DNA from: Prescottella equi
GTDB lineage: Bacteria; Actinomycetota; Actinomycetes; Mycobacteriales; Mycobacteriaceae
NCBI RefSeq assembly: GCF_002094305.1
Contig: NZ_LWTX01000002.1
Span: 1-64,000 of the forward strand
Direction: 5' to 3'
DNA: 64,000 bases
This document shows positions 55,389 through 63,218 of the stretch, in pieces. Positions within the stretch are counted from its first letter, which is position 1; each line of letters begins with the position of its first letter. The notes under the pieces were generated by a model. The model made no database searches. It saw only the letters and a list, made by a program, of their open reading frames with translations, and was not told the DNA's origin. The position numbers were made by a program, and so were the translations under genes.

Positions 55389-56459
55389 GTGCCCGCTCCC
55401 CTCCACCTGAAATCGTGTCGGCCGCTGCCGTTCGCCCACCGCGTGCGTTCGACGCTTCTCGGCGCTGCCGTCGCCGCCACCGTCGCCGCATCACTGGCCG
55501 CCTGCGGGAGTAGCGACTCCGCCGGGAACACGCTGACGGTGCCGAGCGCTTCACCGTCGACGACGACTCCTGCAGCAAAGTCGACGACGCGCGCCGCCAC
55601 CCCCGTGGCTGCAATGACCTCCGATGCCGCGACAACAGCCCTCGCCGCACTCGAGACGTTGCCGGTGAAAGGCCGGGCACCCAAGACCGGCTACGACCGA
55701 GCGCTTTTCGGTCAGGCGTGGTCCGACGACGTGACCGTCGCCGGTGGCCACAACGGCTGCGACACTCGCAACGACATCCTGCGTCGCGATCTGGTCGATA
55801 TCACCGTCAAACCCGGATCGAACAACTGCACGGTCCTGACGGGAACCCTCGACGACGTGTACACGGGCAGGACCATCGAGTTCGTTCGGGGAGAGGGCAC
55901 GTCGAACGCCGTGCAGGTCGATCACGTCGTCGCGTTGTCCGACGCCTGGCAGAAGGGTGCCCAGCAGCTGGACGAGACGGCCCGCCGCAACCTGGCGAAC
56001 GACCCGCGCAATCTCCAGGCCGTCGACGGTCCCACCAATGGGCAGAAGGGCGACGGAGACGCTGCGACGTGGCTGCCACCGAACAAGGCTTACCGCTGCA
56101 CGTACGTGTCCCGGCAGGTCGAGGTGAAAGCCGCGTACGGGCTGTGGGTGACCCAGGCCGAGAAGGACGCGATCGCCCGGGTTCTCGGCGACTGCGGCGC
56201 GGCTCCCCTCGGAGCCACCTCGGCGCGTGCACTGCCGTCGACCACTCCGACGCCGCCCGCGCCGCCGGTCACCGCCGCCGTCCGACAGCAGGCACCGGAA
56301 CCGGCGCCCGCGGTGGCGCCCGTGGCACCCCGCGCCGAGACCGTGTACTACGCCAACTGCGCTGCGGCCCGGGCGGCCGGCGCCGCCCCGATCTACGCCG
56401 GGCAGCCCGGTTACAGCAGCAAGCTCGACCGCGACAACGACGGGATCGCCTGCGAGTAG
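55389..56459 (+). CDS. Lipoprotein HNH-type nuclease with excalibur domain
   Basis: 356 aa from GTG 55389 (AAGGA 7 bases before). Lipobox ASLAACGSS, a Ser/Thr/Ala linker, then a DUF1524-like HNH core: GHNGCDTRNDIL, VQVDHVVALSDAWQKGA and NLQAVDGPTNGQKGD, followed by a Pro-rich spacer and a C-terminal excalibur motif DRDNDGIACE that binds calcium. Suggests a cell-surface, Ca2+-dependent nuclease, for nutrition, biofilm DNA or DNA handling. Two earlier in-frame starts (55299, 55350) would give an unnatural n-region. Confidence 0.85.
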   Translation: MPAPLHLKSCRPLPFAHRVRSTLLGAAVAATVAASLAACGSSDSAGNTLTVPSASPSTTTPAAKSTTRAATPVAAMTSDAATTALAALETLPVKGRAPKTGYDRALFGQAWSDDVTVAGGHNGCDTRNDILRRDLVDITVKPGSNNCTVLTGTLDDVYTGRTIEFVRGEGTSNAVQVDHVVALSDAWQKGAQQLDETARRNLANDPRNLQAVDGPTNGQKGDGDAATWLPPNKAYRCTYVSRQVEVKAAYGLWVTQAEKDAIARVLGDCGAAPLGATSARALPSTTPTPPAPPVTAAVRQQAPEPAPAVAPVAPRAETVYYANCAAARAAGAAPIYAGQPGYSSKLDRDNDGIACE

Positions 56460-56548
56460 CGTCGAACCGGACGCCGCCCACGTGAGGCACCAGCCTCGCA
56501 CTGGGCTGATGCCCCGGCCCACCGCGATACCGGGCCCGCGCCGGTGGG

Positions 56549-57547
56549 ATGATGGGGCACGTGCCGATGCCCTCACCGCTGCCCGTCCGGAACGGGGTCG
56601 GACCGACGCGACTGCGCGTCCCGACGTCCGGGCCGTGGGCGACGATCGCCGAGTACGTCGTGGCGCGGTTCGACCACATGGACGCCGACGACCTGCACCG
56701 CCGGTTCGACGCCGGCGAGATCGTGGGCCCGGGCGGGGTCCCGATCCGACGCGGCACGAGGCTCGGCGAGCACGTGTTCATCTGGTACTACCGCGACTTG
56801 CCCACGGAGGAACCAATCCCCTTCCGTGAGGAGATCGTCCACGTCGACGACGACCTCGTCGTGATCGACAAGCCGCACTTCCTGCCGACCACCCCGGGTG
56901 GGCGATACCTGCGCGAGTCGGCGCTGGTGCGGTTGCGCACGCGCCTGGACAATCCGGATCTGACACCGATCCATCGACTCGACCGCGCGACCGCCGGGCT
57001 GGTGATGTTCTCGGCTCGCCCCGCAACACGCGGCGCCTACCAGTCCCTGTTCGAGAAGCGTCGAGTCACGAAGGTGTACGAAGCCGTCTCGGCTCTACCG
57101 CCCGCCTGGAAGCCGGATGCCCCGGCGCTGGGCGGACACCCCGTGCCCGTGCTGTACCGCAACCACATCGAGGCCCGGCGCGGCGAGCTCCGCGTCGCCG
57201 TCGACCCGTCGCGGCCCCCGAACTCCGAGACGCTGATCGAGGTGCACGGAACCGGCGTGAGCGCGTCGGGCCGGACTGTGCTGCATACGATCCTGCGTCC
57301 GCACACCGGACGCATGCATCAGCTGCGGGTGCACCTGGCGGCGCTCGGCGCCGGAATCCTCGGCGACAGCTGGTACCCGGACCTCCTGCCCGAGGAGCCG
57401 GACGATCATTCCCTCCCGCTCCAATTGCTCGCGCGGGAGCTGGAATTCACGGATCCGCTGTACGGTGCGCCTCGGCGGTTCGTCACCGGGCGGACATTGA
57501 GCGAGGCGCCTGTGTCCGCGAGCGCAGATCCGCAGCGAGCTGGCTGA
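56549..57547 (+). CDS. RluA-type pseudouridine synthase
   Basis: 332 aa. Catalytic aspartate in IHRLDRATAGLV, plus RPHTGRMHQLRVHLA and VYEAV. Isomerises uridine in rRNA or tRNA. Starts at 56549, 56552, 56561 or 56567 are all in frame; MPSPLPV (56567) is plausible. The last 65 bases overlap the convergent reductase gene. Confidence 0.87.
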   Translation: MMGHVPMPSPLPVRNGVGPTRLRVPTSGPWATIAEYVVARFDHMDADDLHRRFDAGEIVGPGGVPIRRGTRLGEHVFIWYYRDLPTEEPIPFREEIVHVDDDLVVIDKPHFLPTTPGGRYLRESALVRLRTRLDNPDLTPIHRLDRATAGLVMFSARPATRGAYQSLFEKRRVTKVYEAVSALPPAWKPDAPALGGHPVPVLYRNHIEARRGELRVAVDPSRPPNSETLIEVHGTGVSASGRTVLHTILRPHTGRMHQLRVHLAALGAGILGDSWYPDLLPEEPDDHSLPLQLLARELEFTDPLYGAPRRFVTGRTLSEAPVSASADPQRAG

Positions 57548-58895
57548 CGGTCTCGGCCGCACACCCTCGGTTGTCACCGACACCGCCGGACGCGCCTCGT
57601 TTAGCCCAGCCGACCACGTACAGTCCGTCGAGCGGCTCGCCGGTCTCGTGGGAGATCACCTGTCCTCGACGGTTGGGGACGACGCCGCCGGCGCCCAGCG
57701 GGACGCCGTCGATCGCTTTGGTGGTGAAGCCGATGGCGCAGATCGCGGAGTGTGCGTAAAAGGTCCGTCCCGCGGTCGTGGTGACCGCGACGGCACCGGG
57801 CTCGGTCTTCACGAGGTCGGCCGCGTCCTGTCCGAACGACAGGACGATTCGCAGGGGGCGGTCGCCGGCCGGAGGGTCGGGCGATTCGCCCACGTCGATC
57901 GCGGGCAGGTGCGACAACGCGCGGAGCAGCGGTCTGTCGGCGTCGGCGGGCGGCGCGCTACCGCCTCGGTCGATCAGCACCTCGGTGTCCTCGAGGTGGA
58001 GCAGCTCGTGGAACGCGGACGCCGTGAAGGCTGCGCCGTCGGGCGCCGACCGGGACAGGATCACCAGTTCTCGGACCCGATCGTTCGCGGGCACCCGGTG
58101 ACGGGTCTTCGCGACCCACCGGGCGACGTCGAAGGCGACGTTGCCCGCTCCGATCACGATGCACCTGGGTCCGGCGGGCGCGGGCGGCTGGTGTGGGCCG
58201 CAGTTCTCGGCGACCAGAATGTCGATGGCCTGGTGGATCCCGTCGCCGGCGCCGCCGGCGCCGATTCGGCGCGGCTGGGAGGCACCGCAGGCGAGGACCA
58301 CGGCGTCGTAGCCCTTCCACAGCTCGTCGATCGAGATATCTACGCCCACTTCGGTTTCGGTCACGACCGTGACGCGGTCGTCACCGAAGGGCACGTCGAA
58401 GAGCTGGATCATGTCACGCACGCCGACGTGGTCCGGGGACACACCCCGGTACAACAGGCCCCCGACGGTGTCGTATTGCTCGTAGACGGTGACGCGGATC
58501 GACGACGACCGCTGCAGGAGTTCCCGGACGGTGTACATCGCGGCCGCACCCGCCCCGACGACGGCGACGTCGAGCCGGTCGTCCGGGCCGGTCAGCGGCA
58601 GCTCGAGGACGAGGCGGGACCGGGTGCGCGTCGCCGCGGACGCCTGCGCGAAGAATTCCCTGTTACGCGCGGCGTACGGGAGCTCGGCCGGGGTCAGCAC
58701 GTGCTCCGATTTGACGGCCGACGCCGGGCAGGCGTCGACACAGGCGGTGCAGTCGATACACGAGTCGGGGTCGATGTAGAGCGTCTCGGTGGACGCGAAG
58801 CCGTCCTCGCCGGGCGCGGGGTGGATGCAGTTCTGTGGACACACCCGCACGCACGACGCGTCCTTGCAGCAATGCCCCAGGATGACGTGGGCCAC
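57483..58895 (-). CDS. Ferredoxin–NADP reductase with N-terminal 7/8-Fe ferredoxin (FprB-like)
   Basis: 470 aa. N-terminal dicluster ferredoxin (CCKDASCVRVCPQNCIHP and CIDCTACVDACPASAV), then FAD motif VGAGAAAMYTVRELL and NADP motif VIGAGNVAFDVARW, ending GWAKRGASGGVGDNR. Moves electrons between NADPH and ferredoxin-type carriers in one chain. It follows an AurF-like oxygenase gene by 12 bases and is the obvious electron donor. As I recall, M. tuberculosis fprB has the same neighbour. Confidence 0.9.
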   Translation of the reverse strand: MAHVILGHCCKDASCVRVCPQNCIHPAPGEDGFASTETLYIDPDSCIDCTACVDACPASAVKSEHVLTPAELPYAARNREFFAQASAATRTRSRLVLELPLTGPDDRLDVAVVGAGAAAMYTVRELLQRSSSIRVTVYEQYDTVGGLLYRGVSPDHVGVRDMIQLFDVPFGDDRVTVVTETEVGVDISIDELWKGYDAVVLACGASQPRRIGAGGAGDGIHQAIDILVAENCGPHQPPAPAGPRCIVIGAGNVAFDVARWVAKTRHRVPANDRVRELVILSRSAPDGAAFTASAFHELLHLEDTEVLIDRGGSAPPADADRPLLRALSHLPAIDVGESPDPPAGDRPLRIVLSFGQDAADLVKTEPGAVAVTTTAGRTFYAHSAICAIGFTTKAIDGVPLGAGGVVPNRRGQVISHETGEPLDGLYVVGWAKRGASGGVGDNRGCAAETVSQLAADLRSRTQAPRSMSAR

Positions 58896-58907
58896 GACGA
58901 CTCCTAG

Positions 58908-59795
58908 TCAGAGAAGATGCGACTTGCGGTAGATCCATCGAGCGCCGGAATTCAGCAGCCCTTCTCGGCTCAGGAACTCGACGAACGGCTCCGCGGCCCT
59001 CCGGAACATCATCCGATGGTGTTCGTTCCCATCGATGTTCGCTTTCACGACATCCCAGTCGAGGCCGAGATCCTCGTACACCCGGCGGTTGATCAGACTC
59101 CGCGCGATCAGGTGCATACCGGCCGCGATGATCAGGGTGCTGACGAACCGCCGGAATCGGGTGCGCCCCACCAGTCGGTCGCGGATCTTCCTACGCGCGA
59201 ACGCCATGTGCCTGGACTCTTCGACGACGTGGATGTAGGCGGCCCGGCGGATGGGCGCAGCGACGTCGTCGCTGTTCATCCAGTCGCGTTGCATGACGTC
59301 GAACACCTCTTCGCCGGCGAGCACGATCCCGTACGCGACCTCGTCCCAGGCGAGGTGACGGAACAGCCAACCGAAGAAGTCGAGCATGCGGTCGCGCGGA
59401 TAGAAGTGGGACCCGATGCTCTCGATGGCGTTGGCGAACATCAACGAGTGCAGGTTCTCGTCGGCGCATTCGTTGAGGAGGAACTTGACGTCGGATCGCC
59501 CCGGATCGGCGCTGTGACTCGCCCGCAGCAGGGCCACCTGCAGGCCCACCTCGAGCCAGATGCCGATGCCCAGGAAATGTGCGACCTCGCACCGGGTGAG
59601 CCGCACGCGCTCCGTCTCGGACATGCTGTCCCACAGCGGGGTCCCGTAGAGCGGTGACCACTGCGGGGTCATGCCGTGTCGGTCGTCGTCTCCGGGTTCG
59701 GGCGCGTAGACCAGCGGACTTCTCGAGTCGAACGACAGCCGCTGGGCGGATTCCAGAAGAGTCCGGAACAGTGCATCGCTTTCGGAAGCTGTCAT
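58908..59795 (-). CDS. AurF-like diiron oxygenase
   Basis: 295 aa, all helical. Metal-ligand pattern: RCEVAHFLG, NECADENLHSLMF (ExxH), AGEEVFD and VVEESRHMAFARR (ExxxH), as in AurF-type N-oxygenases that turn aryl amines into nitro compounds. Other members are unassigned. Couples to the reductase immediately downstream. About 240 bases upstream (59796-60035) hold no gene. Confidence 0.82.
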   Translation of the reverse strand: MTASESDALFRTLLESAQRLSFDSRSPLVYAPEPGDDDRHGMTPQWSPLYGTPLWDSMSETERVRLTRCEVAHFLGIGIWLEVGLQVALLRASHSADPGRSDVKFLLNECADENLHSLMFANAIESIGSHFYPRDRMLDFFGWLFRHLAWDEVAYGIVLAGEEVFDVMQRDWMNSDDVAAPIRRAAYIHVVEESRHMAFARRKIRDRLVGRTRFRRFVSTLIIAAGMHLIARSLINRRVYEDLGLDWDVVKANIDGNEHHRMMFRRAAEPFVEFLSREGLLNSGARWIYRKSHLL

Positions 59796-60035
59796 TCCGT
59801 CCCATTCCTCCGATCACCGTGTCGCGGTGGACACAGGGGTGCCCGGACTTCCACTCGTACGGCATGGAACCACACGTTCGGCGCGCTGTCGCGCCGGAGC
59901 GGCGCCTCGAACCCGACCGATCCTCGCCGACGGCAGTCGCCGAGCGAGCGTAACCCCGATCACACCGAGACCGGCGCACGCGCGGCCGGTGCAGACACGG
60001 CGGATCAGGGATTCATCGCTGCGCCGCCGCCTGCC

Positions 60036-61022
60036 TCATGCGGGCTCGCGCATCACACCGAAGTGGCGCACACTCCCGGACAGACCCGGGATTTCGCGCA
60101 ACGGGGACCAACTGACCAGCCCGTCCGCGCTGTCGGAGTAGAGGTACTTGCCCTCGGTGTAGGCGTCGAGGTAGATCCGCCAGACCCCGTCCGGCAGCTG
60201 GACGACGGTGGGGCCCTCCACCAGCGTCCCCCAGTTTCCCGGCGGGACGAAGGAGTAGGGGCCCGTCGCCGACGGGGCGACGGCGTGCTCGACCACCTTG
60301 GTCGCCTCGTTCTTGGTGAACGCATGGTAGGTCGATCCCACCTTGACCACGGTGGTGTCGATGTGGTCGGCTCCGATCCCGGCGAGCGGCACGGGCAGAC
60401 TCCACTGCCGGAGCGAGGGTTCCAACGCCGTCAGCAGATACGGCACGAATCCCCCGCCGGTCGACATCGACAGGATGACGTTCACACGGTCACCGTCCAC
60501 GAACCATTCGGGCGCCCACGCCTTCGTAGTGAACGGGGACAGCGACGGTCCGTCTGCCGAGCCGGCCGACCCGGACGAGCCCGGCGGGCTCGCCGACCCC
60601 GTGCCGTCGCCCGTCCCCGGCATCAATGCGCAACAGAACGGAACCGGTAGGTCACCCATGTGCGTCCAGTTGACGCGGTCACTGCTGCGTGCGAACCCGA
60701 TGCTCGCGCCGCCGCCGTTCGTGTACGTGATGTAGTACAGCCCATCGGAGTTCCGGAAGATGCTCGGGTCCCGCACGAGCCCGGCCGGGGGCCGGTATGC
60801 CGCCGGCCGGACCATCTCGAACTGGGTGCCGTCCCCCGACTCGAACACATCCATGTCCTGGGCGCTGGTGTTGCTGAACGCCACCATGGTGTATCGCCAC
60901 TCCGACGGCGGCGCAGCCCCGCCGGCCCCCGATGCCGCGACCAACAGGCCTGCGACACAGAGCATCACCATCGGTACGGCGAGAAGGCTTCGCTTGGCGA
61001 GCGTCACCTCTGCAGCATCCAT
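60036..61022 (-). CDS. Secreted GH43-like five-bladed propeller protein
   Basis: 328 aa from ATG 61022; signal peptide through LLVAASGAGGAAP. GH43-type residues: VRDPSIFR, KAWAPEWFVDG and VEGPTVVQLPDG; the segment after PFCCALMPG is a Gly/Ser/Pro-rich insertion (GSASPPGSSGSAGSADGP) between blades. Probably cleaves an arabinose- or galactose-containing glycan; in this lineage arabinogalactan is a candidate but unproven. Confidence 0.78.
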   Translation of the reverse strand: MDAAEVTLAKRSLLAVPMVMLCVAGLLVAASGAGGAAPPSEWRYTMVAFSNTSAQDMDVFESGDGTQFEMVRPAAYRPPAGLVRDPSIFRNSDGLYYITYTNGGGASIGFARSSDRVNWTHMGDLPVPFCCALMPGTGDGTGSASPPGSSGSAGSADGPSLSPFTTKAWAPEWFVDGDRVNVILSMSTGGGFVPYLLTALEPSLRQWSLPVPLAGIGADHIDTTVVKVGSTYHAFTKNEATKVVEHAVAPSATGPYSFVPPGNWGTLVEGPTVVQLPDGVWRIYLDAYTEGKYLYSDSADGLVSWSPLREIPGLSGSVRHFGVMREPA

Positions 61023-61367
61023 GACAGCAGTCGCGCCCCGTCGCGCTTCGCCCACAGGGATTGGCAGATCGTTACCGACGGCGTTCCGGCGCCGCGGCGC
61101 CCGAACGAGCGCGGCGCCGCCCATTCCCTCTCGACTCGTCCGGGCCCGTCCGCGAGCCTTCGGATTGGGAAATCCTTTGCTACAGACTGTATCCCGACAT
61201 TCTTCCCAATATGACGTAGTCCGCCAACCGAGCAAGCTCTACTCATGCTCATGGCCCCGCCCAATGGATGTATCGGCAAGCCGCAGCGTAAGGGTCCGGC
61301 GCAGAACGTCCCGAAGTACGCTGACACCGTAGCGGTCGGGGCAGGTTCCACATCGGAGGTCCATGCC
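61023..61367. other. Divergent promoter region, no gene
   Basis: 345 bases between two oppositely directed secreted-protein genes. AT-rich near 61180-61220 (minus-strand GATACAGT and plus-strand AATATGAC), probably the two promoters. No small frame stood out. Confidence 0.4.
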
Positions 61368-61880
61368 ATGCGCCGTGCGCCTTGCCCTCGACTCGCCATC
61401 GTCGGCGCAGTCTCGTCCGTAGTCGCGCTCGGCGCCCTCGGGGCACCCGCGATAGTGTCCGCGGACCCCCAGGTGACGACGGCGGAGTTTTCGGTCCCAG
61501 TCGGGTTCGCCACAGCCTGCACGCTCACCGTCTGGGTCTGTGTGCCCAATCTGACTATCGTCACGCCGTCGGCAACCACTGGCGCACCCGGCGAGGTCAC
61601 CTTCACTGCGCAAGTCACGCTGCGGGGTTACTCCTGCCCCGATCTGTCGGTCAGATGGCTGAACCTGGCTACGGGCGCCTCGGGAACGACCGCGCTTCGA
61701 CGAGTGCCGGTCGACTACAGTCGCCCAGTCGCAGCGGACGAATGGTGCCGTTACGCCCCTGTCCTGGCGACCACCGGCGGAGGAACCCTGGTCGCGACGG
61801 CCGACGCCGGTTCGGTCGTCACACCGGGAGGTTTTCAGGTTCTGGTCAATCCTGGATTCGGGACCTTCAACGTTCCATGA
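61368..61880 (+). CDS. Secreted protein of unknown function
   Basis: 170 aa from ATG 61368, GGAGG 9 bases before. Signal peptide to about IVSA-DP. The mature part is strand-rich, with cysteines in TACTLTVWVCVPN, GYSCPDL and DEWCRYA that could make two disulfides; an Ig-like fold is possible. No family recognised. Confidence 0.72.
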   Translation: MRRAPCPRLAIVGAVSSVVALGALGAPAIVSADPQVTTAEFSVPVGFATACTLTVWVCVPNLTIVTPSATTGAPGEVTFTAQVTLRGYSCPDLSVRWLNLATGASGTTALRRVPVDYSRPVAADEWCRYAPVLATTGGGTLVATADAGSVVTPGGFQVLVNPGFGTFNVP

Positions 61881-62270
61881 CTCACCCGCGGCATCGTGGC
61901 GAGACCCGCGTCCGTCGCTTCCATAACCTGGCTCGACTCCGCCACGACGCACGGTTCACCTGAAAGCCGCCGAGGCTGCGACGTCGAACGGAGCCGGGGC
62001 CGCGTGCAACGACCTTGCATACCGGTCGTCCTGTCCTGTGTTGATTCCTATCGCCCGATTGGTTACGGTCGACCAAGTCGTTCAACAGTTCAACCACATG
62101 AATTGTGGCGGCGATCCTGTACCTGCGGGGGGTTACAGGGGGGGGAAGTCCACCAGTTCACGAAGCGGTGGCCCTTGCACATCACAAGACAGCCCCACGC
62201 AGGGCCCATTTCGGCTGCCCTGCCGTGGGGACAAACCGAACCCAGATACTCCCATGAGGTGAGTGAATTC
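61881..62270. other. Long leader/promoter of the GSLGS secreted protein
   Basis: 390 bases without a gene. TTGATT-N17-type promoter around 62039-62070, a G-run (62133-62150) and a hairpin at 62193-62230. Confidence 0.4.
62193..62230 (+). promoter_or_regulatory. Stem-loop in the 5' leader
   Basis: CCCCACGCAGGGC pairs with GCCCTGCCGTGGGG (one bulged C), loop about 11 bases, 40 bases before ATG 62271. May stabilise or attenuate the message. Confidence 0.4.
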
Positions 62271-63062
62271 ATGTCCCAGAAGACTTTCCGCGTCGGAACT
62301 ACGGCAGCAATCATCGGTGCCGCCGCCCTCATCATCCCCGCAGTCGCCGGCGCCGCACCCGCAGGCTCTCTCGGCTCGAGCGAAGCCCCCGAGGGGTTCG
62401 CTTGTTCCGCCCTCTCCACCGAGGCAACCCCGAACGGCTGGGGAATCCCGTTCGACGACGAGGTAGAGCAGGTCGCCTATTACACCGAGGATTCAGTCCT
62501 CGACGACGACGGATCGCTCGAGCTCGAGGTCGAGGGACCTGAAGATCGCTCGGTCAGCTACCACTCCGCCGGCGGCATCAAGCTCGCCGACGCGATTGCT
62601 CACGAGATCGGCTTCTCCGAGCGCGCAGCGCACCCGACCGCGTCGTTCCAGCTGCGACTGACCGGAACTACCGACAATGAGCGGTTCGAGAATGGCTTCA
62701 CCACGCTTGTGTGGGTGCCGGACGCTGAAGCCGAAGACACTTCCGAGGGCGGCGTCCACGCCAACCTGCAGGACGGCAAGTGGTGGAGCACCTCCAACAT
62801 CGCCGACGCGCACAACCGTGAACTCGTCCCGCTCGAGGACATCGCGGCTGCGAACCAGGATGCCGTCGTGGACCACTACGGCGTGAGCATCGGCACCGGC
62901 TCCGAGGCGACCTCGACCCTGGTCGACGCCGTCAAGTTCAACGGCTGCACGACCAACTTCGCGAAGAACGATCCGGCGCCGACAGGTTCGCTCGGGTCGC
63001 TCGGGTCGCTCGGGTCGCTCGACATCTTCGGCTCCCTGTCGACCGGTTCGCTCGGTTCCTGA
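62271..63062 (+). CDS. Secreted protein with N- and C-terminal GSLGS tracts
   Basis: 263 aa from ATG 62271, RBS GAGGTGA. Signal peptide to AVAGA-AP, then PAGSLGSSEAPEG. The mature domain (residues about 40-235) is acidic, soluble and has two cysteines (EGFAC, FNGCTTN) likely disulfide-bonded; family not recognised. The end reads TGSLGSLGSLGSLDIFGSL followed by STGSLGS-stop. Such a terminal tail on an exported protein suggests a surface anchor, modification site or assembly tag. A very strong terminator follows. Confidence 0.8.
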   Translation: MSQKTFRVGTTAAIIGAAALIIPAVAGAAPAGSLGSSEAPEGFACSALSTEATPNGWGIPFDDEVEQVAYYTEDSVLDDDGSLELEVEGPEDRSVSYHSAGGIKLADAIAHEIGFSERAAHPTASFQLRLTGTTDNERFENGFTTLVWVPDAEAEDTSEGGVHANLQDGKWWSTSNIADAHNRELVPLEDIAAANQDAVVDHYGVSIGTGSEATSTLVDAVKFNGCTTNFAKNDPAPTGSLGSLGSLGSLDIFGSLSTGSLGS

Positions 63063-63109
63063 CCCGCCCGCCCGCGACGCAGCGTGAGCGCCCAAGCGGG
63101 CGTCCGATA

Positions 63110-63147
63110 ACTTTGGCCCCCACCCAGTGAAGGGTGGGGGCCAAAGT
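63110..63147. terminator. Strong terminator after the GSLGS protein
   Basis: ACTTTGGCCCCCACCC and GGGTGGGGGCCAAAGT, perfect 16-bp stem, 6-base loop. Confidence 0.85.
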
Positions 63148-63166
63148 CATGCCGATGATCCGACGG

Positions 63167-63188
63167 GTTCCACTCCAGACTGAGTGGA
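63167..63188. terminator. Hairpin downstream of ychF
   Basis: TTCCACTC-CAGACT-GAGTGGAA, 8-bp stem, 31 bases past the leftward ychF stop. Confidence 0.55.
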
Positions 63189-63218
63189 AGCCGAGATTAG
63201 CCCCCCCGACCAGGGCTT

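Noticed and set aside
59796-60035. Small coding frames in the gap upstream of the AurF-like gene
   Set aside because: Arg/Pro-rich composition typical of random frames in GC-rich DNA and no ribosome sites.
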